Of a stretch of DNA of 64,000 nucleotides, positions 11,341 through 24,743 are shown one piece after another. The position numbers and the translations under genes are program-made. The DNA is from Toxoplasma gondii ME49 (lineage: Eukaryota; Apicomplexa; Conoidasida; Eucoccidiorida; Sarcocystidae). The notes under the pieces were generated by a model. It was not told where the DNA came from and did not search any database. It saw nothing but the letters and a program-made list of their open reading frames with translations. Positions within the stretch are counted from its first letter, which is position 1; the number at the start of each line of letters is the position of its first letter. The DNA is taken from positions 1,905,874-1,969,873 of the forward strand of contig NC_031478.1 in assembly GCF_000006565.2 (NCBI RefSeq), written 5' to 3'.

Positions 11341-13621
11341 ATGCAGTACCAATACAGCTTGCTCAATGCAATTCCCGCAACGGGCTCTGCTCACGTTCCA
11401 AAACAGCGCCCACCCCCGCCGCCACCTTCCTCCCCTCCGGGGTTGAGGCATTACACGCTGTCCGAAGTTGAGCTGGCGACCTTCCGCACGCAACTATGCG
11501 AGAATCATCAGAAGGCACATTGTGCTCAGCCTGACGCTTGCCCCCATTCGCACTGCCTCACTTGGCAACGGAGGAACCCGTATGAGATCATTTACGAGTA
11601 AGCTGTCTTTTTTGCTGGGCTGCAAGTCTCTGCCTCTCGAGACCTCATCACAGATTAGCAGAATAAGCTTGAAGCAGTATCGAAAAGTATAGTTTCATGC
11701 GCCACTAGAGTTTCTGTGCCTTATGCTGTTCAGCCCTCATCTTTGCCCCGGCATCGAGTTCAGACGGTCGAACAGTAAAATGAGCCTCATCCGTCACTGT
11801 ACGCGTGGCCGCAGCTGTACGTATGCACACTCGAAGGAAGAGGAACTTTACCACCCGCTCATGTACAAAACTAAGATCTGTAGTGTGTTTCCAAGCTGTG
11901 ACCGCCACTACTGCCCCTTCGCCCACTCTGTGGAAGAGATACGGCATCCATTTTCTAATCCACTTATCCAGTCAATTTGGGGCAGTGGCGATAATAACTT
12001 TTCTGCTGGCATGCAGAGGTGGTTGTCCTCTCCCGTATCGCCTCTTTCCGCCAAGCAAATTCACGACATTGCAATACACCAGCACCCTGCAGCTGCAGCG
12101 GCAGCCCTTTACAGTGCCGAGCAACACTTCTATGGGGTCCGTTCCGCTTCTTCAGCAGATGTCACGCCTCATCAGTTGCGTGCCCAGGAACTACCAAACA
12201 GGAAGCAGCCGTTCACTCCAAAGCATCAGTCGAAAAGAAATCCTAAGACCTACGATATGGGCACGTGTCAGTCTCTCATGGGACACCCTTCACCACTATC
12301 GAAAGGCAATCGACTACAAAAGGACCGCCGCATCAAAAAGAAGGAAGAAGCGATTGCCGAGCAGCCGGAGGGTGCTGATTTGCACGCGCTTCTGGACAGT
12401 GACGTTCTGCGTCAGGCTCTTATTATGGCGCTAGCGCAGCAGCTCATTGGCCCGCAGGTGAATCAGCTTTCGGTTGATCAGATAATCATCATCCTAGACT
12501 TGGCAGTCAAGCTTGCTGTCAGCCTTCAGCCCTCTGGAAGTCCGACTGAACTTCACGAACAAGCCACTACTGCCGCTATTTCAATGATAGATTCGACCCC
12601 TCCAAACGCGGCATCTAGCGCCTATGGTGGCCAAACGATATCTGACGATCTTTTCGGAGATGCTACTTCGTCGTCTGGCTCCCGTTCATCTTGTAGACAG
12701 ACGTTTCTGGAGGACTCCTACCCCTCAGCAACAGAGGCCCTCATTGCCCAGCTAAAGAAGCTAGCACTTTCTGATCCTTGTGGCGTTCACACCGGATCGT
12801 CATCTGCAGCTGATGAGGCCTTTGATGAAACCGAAACATCCAGGATCAGCAGCATGCGTGGAAGTGGAGCCATGTGGAGTACAAGCACATCTCCGATGGT
12901 TGCTGAATCCTCTAGGTCGTCCATGCTTCCTGTTGTCAAAAATTCCGACCATCTGGGGCACGAAGAGTCTCTGCTATCGGGTAGCGTCCAGTCCCTAACA
13001 GCGGCTACAGTGCAGCATGCAGCAGTGGACGCGCAGTATTCTGAACAAAAGACATGTGCGGACGATCGTGACCTCGCCGAACGTGTTCGGATCGGCCTGA
13101 TGGGAGCACTTGCGGGAACAGGCTGTCAGTTGCCACCAGAGGCCCAGACCTCCTGTGGCTTGCCTAAATCCCTTGGATTAGGGTCTCTCTGCAATAGCGT
13201 TCACACTTCGGGAGGAAGTGGCCAGGTGGTGTCACTTCCAGCTCCACCGGGAAGCGTGCAGAAACGGTCTGCCGATTTTGTATCGAGACTGGGAGACGAT
13301 ATATTCTCACCTCAGACCACGACGTGCTCACCTAGTCCATTCGCCGGTCAGGTCTGTACTCCTCAGTCTCGCACTGCTGAATGCACTCCTGCTCCTCCAC
13401 CATCGTTTCCTGCTGCTGCCATGGATAGTGTAAAGCAGGCCTTGCGAGGGATGCAGCAGACAAATCAGGTCGATCCTCAACGTACCAGGGAAATTTGCAC
13501 CGACCGTCAGAATACTGCTTCTGAGCCGGAAACTGCCGCAGCTGTGGTCCCCAGTGAGTACGGTGCAGCCCTCCATTCAGCTGTAGTGCATGAAAATAAT
13601 GCATCCTCAGATCATTCCTAG
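11341..13621 (+). CDS. CCCH zinc-finger protein with three fingers
   Basis: Exons are 11341-11597 and 11734-13621, giving 714 residues. The intron is GTAAGC..TTCAG and the phase matches. After a poly-Pro stretch (residues 24-29) come three CCCH fingers: C53-x7-C61-x5-C67-x3-H71, C90-x17-C108-x5-C114-x3-H118, and C135-x5-C141-x4-C146-x3-H150. The linkers [15 protein letters not shown] and [11 protein letters not shown] match the plant TZF / Unkempt-like CCCH family, whose members bind AU- or U-rich RNA and control mRNA stability or translation. An RNA-binding post-transcriptional regulator is therefore likely. Near residue 330 a helical hydrophobic segment ([20 protein letters not shown]) may be a partner-binding surface; the remainder is Ser-rich and disordered. 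The intron splits the second finger region from the first. The start ATG is in an AAAATGC context. Confidence 0.88.
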
Positions 13622-15632
13622 ACGTAGAAAGCTCCAGGAAGCAAATTACTTCAGTTGATGCCGCTAGAACACAATTAGGATTAGCATAGTCTTCAACCTA
13701 GCGCTTGTATGCACTGTTAAACGTAGTGCTGTCGCGCTTACAGATCTCATTTAACGCCTCTTCTGCCGGTGTCTCAGTGCACGGTTTGCTGTCTACTCTT
13801 GATCGTTAGCACTAGTGCAGGGTACTCGGGCAGAAACGGAAGTTGAAGCTGGTATGGTTTCGTTCACCTAGTCAATATATCTTCGATAGGAATATGAAAT
13901 TTGAACGTGCAGGGAACAAAATTGTTGATGTTTTGTGATGCCCCTCAGACCCTGACGCTCCCAAAATGTTGTCCCGAGGGACCTGCCTCGGGACCCGAGT
14001 TGCACAGTGTCTTTCTGATTGTGACTATCCATAGAAGTCAACAGGAGGGGAAGCTTTCTGACATGGCAGACGCCTAACTATGCCAGCACTTGGTTGTACT
14101 GAAGTGTGTTATATTCATGCGTGTTTCACCGCGTCCCAAAGCCTGCACTGGCGTTTTCCATGTGCTTCGCCTGAGATTTTGTCAAGATCTTCTCATCGTC
14201 CGCATCACACTGGCTTGCCTGGAAGAGCCTCCCTTATACGAAACAGGCAATAGTTCAACTTTTCTACACTCTGTCATTATGTCGTTCGCATGCAAGGAAT
14301 TGCGAACGTTGAAGGTGCTGAACGGCTCTGTGTGTAGGAACTTGTAGTCACGGTAATGTGCTTCCCTTTCTCTATTTGACCATCGTGGCCACGATTGCAT
14401 GCAGTTCCTATTGGTGTACAGAACATCGATCTAGAGGACCTTCGAGACTGTTCAGGGCTTGACTCAGGGCTTCAAGAGAGAGAATAACACGGCAATGCTC
14501 AACAACATAGTCTGTCCAGTAGAATGGAATATACATAACTACATTAGTTAATCCTTTTTCTTTTGCACCTTTCGCAGCAAATGGAGAAACATAGCAAAGG
14601 GCAGCCCACTGACCTATTGTTCCTGCACCTGTTCGTCGCGTCACTTGTCTGGTATGGCCGTATTTATATTAGTTTTTCGGATGTTATTTCTGCTGAATGT
14701 CCATAGTGTATCACGTAGCTGACGATAAAAGTCTCTGGAGCGAGAGACGATAGTCCGCTCAACTTGGAGTTCCCCCGGTGTGGTGCGCTGTAGATATAGA
14801 GGGAAGAAGCAAACCGCCTCCACAGGGCTAGCACCGATAACGCCACTAGCCATAGTGAAGACACAAGTTAGCCAATACAAAATTCAAAATGTGTGATCGA
14901 TGCCGTAGCTCTTGTTTCCTCCCACAACCGCTTTCACAGCGTGTCAAAGGATAAGGGCTTATCAAAGCCAACGTCGAGTTTGACTAATACACAGAAGCTC
15001 ACTCATCATGTTGTTTCGAGCAAAAAGTTCCCGCTGCTAAGTGGCACAGCGGCTACATGTACCAAGGACCTGTGCTTGATTAGTTACACAGTTGAGTTCA
15101 ACACAACGACGCCACGACTGCTGCGACTCTGCCACAACATACAGCGTAGTACTCATAGAGATATATTAGTGGAAGGATGCCGGGTGTCCACCGGAGGTGG
15201 AGACTCGATAAGAAACCTGGAGCTCCCTAGATAAAAGCTACAGAACGAGGCGGGGTCAACACGATGACATAAATGCGAGCACGCCCACAGGGGGTCATTT
15301 TGACGCTCGAGACCATGTCAGCAAATCACACACCCAGTATTCGAGTCCCCACCACGTTTAATGGAGCACTAACGGGTCGAGGAAGGGAATCCGCATATGT
15401 AACGGTCACTTGCTAACTGTTCCTGAACGTGCAGACAGCTGTGTGACATAGTAAGCAAAAATTCGTTCCGGACTCTTCACTGCCGAAGAAGGATGCCACT
15501 CTAAACGCCAAGGGGAACAGAGACAACACACCTGACTCGACGCCGAACGACAACGACACTGGTGGCATGTACGTGCTATATAGTAAAACCTAAAACACTG
15601 TCAAAGATTGTTTATTTATTCGTATGAAAAGT
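13622..15632. other. Intergenic, weak minus-strand ORFs only
   Basis: This 2-kb spacer separates the convergent CCCH gene and the minus-strand acidic-protein gene. Two adjacent minus-strand openings, 14408-14644 and 14641-14880, have somewhat protein-like composition (for example TNVVMYIPFYWTDYVVEHC). They begin with GTG and TTG, lie in different frames and have no obvious joining splice sites, so I do not call them genes. AT-rich sequence near 15600 (TTTATTTATT) probably lies in the 3' untranslated region of the minus-strand gene. Confidence 0.35.
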
Positions 15633-17155
15633 TCACTTCTTAGCTGGGACAAAGCTGATGAGCGACCCGACGTTGTTCGCGAATGCAACAAACTCTGAGA
15701 CTTCCATCGTTGGGACGTCAAATTTCACGAAAGTGTCGGGAACAACGGCCATCAACTCCACACCTGCCTTTTCAAGAGGTGTGTCGGGTTCCAAGATACG
15801 AATCTGAAAGCAGTACCCCAAACACAAAAGCAGATTAACAAGTACGCGCTGTAATAACAGGTCACAGCAGCAATTTTGGTAAGGACTCGATTTGTGGCAC
15901 TTCCGCAGTTTTTCTAGTAGCAGCCATTAATTACACAGTGACTCGTAGTGTGCTCTGCCATTGACGCCGGTTCGTACTAACCGATTCTTTGAACTCAAGA
16001 GGGCTGAAGTGGCCTGTTCGTTGAGCATACCTCGGGTTTGCACACAACCTTAGGTCGCAGTGAAAATAAGGCACCGTCGTGGAATAACTGATGCGTCATC
16101 CACAATGCCTTTTCGTAATTGGCGGTCACGTTGTAGTTCATGTCTCACCTTCTTTTGCGAATACACAGCCACCTTCACTTTCGGAGGCGGTTGTAGGGTC
16201 GTTGCCGGAAGAAGAACCAGTGTGCCGTCCGCGGCATCCATCTGCTTCAAGAACGTGGCCCATCCGTCGTAGTACTTTTTTCTGTCGGCGACAAAACTGC
16301 TTTGCATATCTTTCTGTAGAAGAACCATCCAAAATGGACACATACACTAGCATCCTATCCTCACGCACCAGCGTCTGAGTAGCCACCCACACATCCAGTA
16401 GAGTCGTGTCCGTGGGAAACGCTCGCCTCGGAACATGTTTGCTGCGCAACACCAGCCACCCGCACGACTTGTGAACTGCTGGAGAGGCCCGCTCTCAACG
16501 GAATACTCCAAGTGCTTCTCGGAGGTACCCAGACTCGACATACCTCAAGGCCGCCGCAAATATGTTGAACACCATCCTTCTTCTGGAACTTGAACGCGCC
16601 AACTTCCTTTTTCGGCTCGATATATGCCAGCACACCTGGACCGGATAAAGGCGTGTTGCTCCACTTCATGTACATGGTACCGCCATTTTCAGTAGCATAC
16701 ACAAGATACACTCCCATACCGAGTGGAGCTGTCGGTTCTGCCGGCTCCGGGAGAGGACCCGTACAGGCCTCAGGAGGGGGTGGGGGGGTCCCCGCAGCAG
16801 AACCCGTGAACAGCTTCGGCTGGCTTTTGACTGCGCTCTTTGGGTGAACCTTCGCTCTCTTCTTAGTTACAACTCTAGTACGGACCGTCGGGCCGTCTGC
16901 CGCCGCCTCTCTCGTCACCTCTGCTCCCGCTGAAGAAGGCGCCGTTTCGCCTTCTTCTATCTCCACACCATCCTCTACAGCTTCTTCACCAAAGGATTCT
17001 TCATCGACTTCTTTGAGGGCCTCTTCTGTTGTTGTAGAGTCTGGGACTAGCTCCTCCTCGTCGATGCGCTTCCCTGGCGGCGCAGGTCGGCAACAAACGC
17101 ACAAATAGTAACATCCCGAGTCAGAATAGCCGGGTGACGGGTTGTTGCCAGACAT
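15633..17155 (-). CDS. Acidic protein of unknown function, three exons
   Basis: Minus-strand exons are 17155-16544, 16313-16149 and 15803-15633, all phase 0, giving 315 residues. Donors are GTATGT and GTGAGA; acceptors are TTCTACAG and CTTTCAG. The N-terminus has a cysteine cluster (GCYYLCVCCR, residues 14-23) that could be palmitoylated. It is followed by a strongly acidic stretch, a Lys/Arg patch and a proline run. From about residue 150 the protein is compact: GVYLVYATENGGTMYMKW, then a Trp-containing segment KYYDGWATFLKQMD, and a final part ending ISFVPAKK. The alternation of beta-like strands with a late helix is reminiscent of a PH-like fold, but I cannot support that assignment. ATG 17155 was chosen because the ORF upstream of it lacks coding character. 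The 345-bp second intron could hide a small exon. Confidence 0.75.
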
Positions 17156-19950
17156 CTCGCCCTGATTGATTGTTTGCCGCAAAGCTGATTGAAAAATTGG
17201 GAGCAATAGAGAGCAATCACTTTTCACGGAAGGGGAGAGGGAGGAGTAAGGGGCTGAGCACCACTCAACAATCCTCAAACTACGAGAGACGAAATCACTG
17301 CACTAGCCATACCACGCCGCTCGCGGGCCTGTTACGGTACGATTCAACGATACTTCAATTTTCGATGAAAGGCAAATAATATGGCTTTGTGCGGAAAAAA
17401 AGACAACCGTACACAGAAATGACAGTTGCCCTCCCAATAATTCAGACGCTATCAGCGAATGCACTGGAAGAGAGGGTTTAGGGCTGGCACACGCTAGCGG
17501 GTTTGTGCAATCGCGTAGTGGCGATGTGTGCGATGCTGTCACGCTGATCCAGTTGTTGAAAATTTGTAGGGTGCGACGCCGCACACTGAATCGCCGGTTG
17601 GCGAGCAAAGAAATGACAAATGTCTTTGAATGATGGCCACCGTGTGTCAATCTGCTGCCATCGTGTTACGGGGCTATAAACACACTTGCCTCGTGAGGCG
17701 GCCACTAGCCTTGCCATTTTTCGCCGTGTAGATTCCGAGAACCTGCTGGCAAAACTGACCGCAGCTCGCGGGACGGAAAGAAAGCAGGTCTAATAATCAT
17801 TGTTAATCTGCATCCGGTCACAGGTCAGATGCCTGTATATAATGAAACCCTTTGTTGGGTGCCCATACTCATATTGCAGAGGCAAGCAGTCCGTGCTCAC
17901 GAGGAAGGCAGCAGGAAAGCTTTTGAGCCTTTAAGAGTAACCATTTGAACAAGTCGTTGACTACAGCAACTTCACAACTGTAGACTAAAAGATGGTGACA
18001 CCATCAATCTGGGCGTCCAGCCCGCTGAAACTCCATAGCCACCCGAGGTGCACAACAACAGCGGTTCTCGACGGAGAAACTGTCCAGAAGAGGTTTTCAC
18101 CATCCACATCTCTGGGGAACGTTCGCCGTCCACCGTATCCAGAAGTATGATTTTCGAGTGGCACTTGCGCTCTGTTTCCGCAACGAAACTACGACCGGTG
18201 CCCGCAATACTGCTTGTGGCGAACAGGCAGTAGCTTCTGAATCGCTGCAGTGTTGGTGGATGTGGATAAAGTCGTCCATTGCTGACTCTTCAGGCTGTAG
18301 TAATACGGCATTCAGCCACTGAATTCTTCTACCTTGTGTGTTGAAGGCGCTGTAATCTTTGAATGCCGTCAGTAGTAGCTGCAATGGCGCGATTGGGGAT
18401 TGTTGAACCCTGGACACCCAGACTGCTCGTGTGCTGAGGGAACTTCATCGCGAGTTTCCGCATCTTCCGTGACACTGTTACGCACACAGACAGTGTATTG
18501 GTCAGTGTCTACTTTTTAACAATCACCCGTGGAGATCCACGCGTGCCAGGTCCTCCTCTATCGCTAGCACAGTGCAACACCTTGCTGTGCTTGCTTATTC
18601 AAACCCCGGTCGAGAAGACCGGCTATCGTCACAGAAATCCGCACTGCTTCCACTTGTGAGCGACCTTCTATTCGGATCTGTTGTCTGAGAAAGGGGACAC
18701 TGTTATTTGAAGGTGGGTTCAACGCTGGCACCGGTCGAGTTTTAAAGGGAAAACCACGAGTCCGTAAACAGGGGCACTGATGTTTACGGTATCTGGTGTT
18801 TTCGCTAGAACTGCATTTCGCAGTATTCGCAAGAAATTCCTAGCAATCGCGTCCAAAGGCGTCTTCCTTAAGCTTCTCATATGGAGGCTTCCTTGCGCTG
18901 CAAACCACTGAGCACGAAGCCCTGACGACTAGCACGAATGTATAACCGCCTGTTCTCGTTCCCAGGGAGAGCAAGTCGCTGCACCCGAACGTCATTGATT
19001 CAATGAAAGTGTAGTTTTATACTGTACGGCGTAGACTAACGCGTTTCTCTATCTCATGTTTCAACATCGGGACCGAATGTTCTTGCTACAAAAGAGCATT
19101 CCGAATCCCGTGTTGAGTTTTCCTGTGAACCAACTGGGGAGTTCTTTACGTTGCAAGCAGAGACAAAGAAATATTGCTTCCACCCCAGCTGACATCATGG
19201 GTGGCAGTCGTGTGAGAAACCCAGTCGGTGACGTCTGGCCAACTGAGTTCTTTTACGCAATGAAGTAACAAACGTATATGTGACAACCGCAAGAACCCTT
19301 GAACTCAGTGCAGTAGCCTTTTGTGCCCACCTAGTGGCGTTTCCACCCTGGGGAACTAGTTTCTCTATGCCCTACAGTTTACAGGACTCGTTGCCACGAG
19401 AGGCTACGTAAACCCGCATTGGCACTAAACTTTGAGTTAAGCTGGTTCTATCACGTTGACACCGCTCGTTGCATAGTGTGCACGCGGTAATGGGGCTGGC
19501 CCACAGGTGTAGGATGTTCATTGTCGCGTCTGTCGTCCTGGCGGACGATAGCAATTAGATCACAGGCGGAACCTACGCTCGACAAAGGACGGGCACAGGG
19601 CACACCTGTTGTGTGGTGTACATACAACCTCCAGAAAACCATCAGCGTGAACCCTTGCTGATGAAGCTGTGTGCACATTTCCACGCTCTCCGGTGACGCC
19701 TGCCTCATTTTTGCCCTCTCTGTGTGTTTCATTCCCCCCGTTTTCACTCGCCCCATACGCTGTTCTGCTTCTGGATGAAAGCCCACCGCACGGTGTCTGC
19801 CAAAGTGCGCGCATGACACCCAGTGCACCCGGGAAATCTGTGCGAGCAGATCCGTGGCACCCAGGTCCCCTCAATTTTTCCTTTCCTACAAACTTTTGAC
19901 ATTCGCATTTGCGACACTGTTTTCGCGTTCTTTTTTCCCCTATCCCCAAA
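17156..19950. other. Divergent intergenic region
   Basis: This 2.8-kb spacer lies between the minus-strand acidic-protein gene and TPI, which point away from each other, so both promoters should lie here. I see scattered openings of 60-125 codons on both strands (for example 18097-18417 minus, GTG start) but none with an ATG start, splice support and coding composition together. The last 250 bp before TPI are pyrimidine-rich (many C/T runs), as is common in leaders of highly expressed genes of these parasites. Confidence 0.4.
17285..17291 (+). promoter_or_regulatory. Possible AGAGACG promoter heptamer
   Basis: The heptamer AGAGACG fits the (A/T)GAGACG element described in promoters of Toxoplasma surface-antigen and dense-granule genes. 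It lies 130 bp upstream of the ATG at 17155 of the minus-strand acidic-protein gene. A single heptamer occurs often by chance, so this is only a pointer. Confidence 0.15.
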
Positions 19951-22299
<2,349 letters not shown>

Positions 22300-22615
22300 A
22301 GCTCCCACAATATCGTTCCCAGTCTGCTCGTTCAGTCGCTGGGCGAGAAGCTGGAAGGATATAAAAGCTCAGTCACGTCAGGAATGTGGTGCACACCGGG
22401 TGGGAAGGCTGACGAAAAAGACAGTTGTATTTGCGCTTCCTGTGGCAGAGAACCCGGCAACGGAGCAATCCTCGTGTTGTACACCAGAGTGTGGCCACGT
22501 CCAGAGAGACTTTTCGGAGAGCATTAGTTTTGTTGTTAACTCCGTTTTTTTGCCACACTGAGCTTCTCACAGAGAGAGAGGAAAAGAAGGAAGAAACACA
22601 AATTGTTTTTTAACG

Positions 22616-22876
22616 ATGCATGGGCAAAGCGGTGTCGCTTTCACGGTTCGTCTCCGTGGCGTTGCAGGCACACCTGACAGGAATACATCTGCTCGTTTGC
22701 CTGTGATATCACAGGACGTTACGTCTCTAACTCCACAACTCGCTTCAAGTTGCGTTTTTTTGTTCCAGCAGAGTGCGTCAGTAGACAGTGACGAGGGAAA
22801 CGGCACAAATTGCGGGCCGTGTGCCCAGTTTGAATGCGTAAACGTCGACACGCACCTCAGGAACTCTACCACCTAA
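22616..22876 (+). CDS. Doubtful small ORF, possible first exon(s)
   Basis: This 86-codon ORF starts at an ATG (TTAACGATGC) and ends in TAA at 22876. The second half, from about 22769, follows a fine acceptor-like tract (GTTTTTTTGTTCCAG) and reads as plausible protein with an acidic patch and a CGPCAQFEC motif. It may therefore contain an intron or be an internal exon. It might belong with the acceptor-marked exon at 23308-23419, but I could not join the two in phase. No function can be proposed. Confidence 0.22.
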   Translation: MHGQSGVAFTVRLRGVAGTPDRNTSARLPVISQDVTSLTPQLASSCVFLFQQSASVDSDEGNGTNCGPCAQFECVNVDTHLRNSTT

Positions 22877-23307
22877 ATATCGCGTTCCACGTTTTTTTCC
22901 AAAATGCAATCACGCGAGGACAATAATGCAATGAAACCGCGTCTTCGCGCGAACAAACGCACATTTGGTGCTGTCAAGTTGTGTTGAAACGCAGCATCCC
23001 AAAATATTCGGTTGAGCATAAAGCTCACATGAAAAAACGGAATGACTATATAGGACGGCGGTGCAGACACACATGTTTCAGTAGAAGTGCCCAGAGGAGC
23101 CTCAAGTGTCGCTAGTCCTTTTACGAACTCAACGCGCCACTGCAGAGCAATACCATTTGGCCTGCTTCACAAACGCTGTCGGGAAAGCGGGGTCAAATAC
23201 TTCACGAGCGCCAGCAGCTGTGGAGTGCTGTTTGCCGTGGAACTTATATGCAGCAGATTAAGTATAGATGCAGCAAACGCGGTTGTTTTCCCTTTTGTTT
23301 CTTCCAG

Positions 23308-23419
23308 AGGACTCGTGGACGAGCAGGTGCCTGCAGCTGAGAGTCCAGACCGAAGTCCTGTTTCCAAGAAAGCAGGAAAGACATTTTTCGCGAAGCTTCG
23401 TTGCGCCAAGAAGGAGTAG
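23308..23419 (+). CDS. Possible terminal exon, unknown gene
   Basis: A textbook acceptor, a C/T tract ending TTCTTCCAG at 23307, precedes a short coding-like segment that ends in TAG at 23419. The reading is hydrophilic, first acidic (LVDEQVPAAESPDRSP) then basic (SKKAGKTFFAKL), which resembles a real protein C-terminus. The ORF is open further upstream to 23087, but that part looks like intron. The preceding exon would have to end in phase 2; I did not find it with confidence. Confidence 0.28.
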
Positions 23420-24743
23420 CCTTCAGGGTACAGGCTGCAAAGCCTTGTCTGATACAGAGCAGAACGGCAACCGCGTGTCCGCCGGTCTTTGCCAAACACC
23501 ATGCTAAGTCAAGGAAGACACCCTTCAAAATATATGACCCTTTCGTTTCTCTTATCGGCGTTTTGATAACTGACGACAAGAACTGTCATGCGCTATCGAA
23601 GCCAAGGTCATTTTTCACCATATGTTGAAATCTGTGCTAAGCCCCTTCTACAGAACTCTGGGCACACCCAGGGTGATGCATATCCCCTCCTGGTTGGTGG
23701 TATGCTTTGTGCATTACCAGTCTTTTCCCTGCTTGTCTGTTCTCGAGGGAAATTGCTAGTTTTCAACATATCGGGATTCTTCTGTCCTAATATCACAGGC
23801 TCCGATATTTCGGTGGGGTCCTTGGATGGCCTCTAGTAAATAACATCTGAGAGGGAGAGTCCCCTATCCAGTTGATACAAGCGGAAGACTGAATAAGCGC
23901 GCGAGAAAGGAAACAAGTGAGGAAAAGAACTGAATACGTACAGGACCTCCGTGACACCATAGAACGTCACTCATTCTTTACTATCACATCCACAGCATAC
24001 GCTTAGAGAAACGTAGCAACTGCACCGGAAACAGTGCGCAATGCCGTATTTTTTTAGCAGTCTGCCTGACAGTGAACCGCTTTCGAAAGTGCCGCAAGAC
24101 TGATTTGTGGTAGACCACAAAGAGATTTTCTATAGGGTCGTCTTGTGTTCAAATGTAACGACTTTTCGAACAAAAGTGGAAATTGATATTTGCCAACAAG
24201 GCACGTGCCTCTTTGTCCGTAAACCATACATCACTCGGAAGTTTAAAGAAACCGGCTTTTATCGGGACGACACATATTCGGTTGGCTGAGTCTGTTCATT
24301 CGCCAATAGATTAACACGGATAATACTCCAAGACAAATACAGTCACTCGCGTACCTAGATAAGGACATCTAAGAAAGTGCTATGCCCAAATTGCCTTCGT
24401 GGCCACGAGGTTCGCGGACAAAATAAAAGCCTTTTATCATAAAAACGCATTCAAAAATGTCATGGACACTACGTCCCTCATGCGCCCAGAGAGAATCTCA
24501 GAGCACACAGGTAGTACGTACATGCGCGTTCTCTCAAATTAAGCAAAGCGCCATTTGGCACAATGACCGTCTGTGTGTACTAGAGCAAAATGAGGACTTC
24601 GAAATGTGAGCGACGACCTCCAAAAAACGAGGACTTCTGAAAGTGTGTGCTTCTCCGAGAAGAAAGGGACATTATTGATCCTTCCTGCGTCTCGACGTGT
24701 CCCCAGAGAAGCTGTTGTTCCAGCGTTTTTTTCTCCCGGAGTT

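Larger units (their letters stand above)
22300..24743. other. Region after TPI, one doubtful small gene
   Basis: Beyond the TPI 3' untranslated region I see only the doubtful plus-strand pieces listed at 22616-22876 and 23308-23419. From 23420 to 24743 the sequence is A/T-richer, with no ORF of coding character. It should contain the 3' untranslated region of the minus-strand gene whose stop codon is at 24744. Confidence 0.35.

Noticed and set aside
14408..14880. Two adjacent minus-strand ORFs with protein-like stretches
   Set aside because: They start with GTG/TTG, lie in different frames and have no joining splice sites; considered and set aside as nuclear mitochondrial DNA fragments too, but no cytochrome motif is visible.
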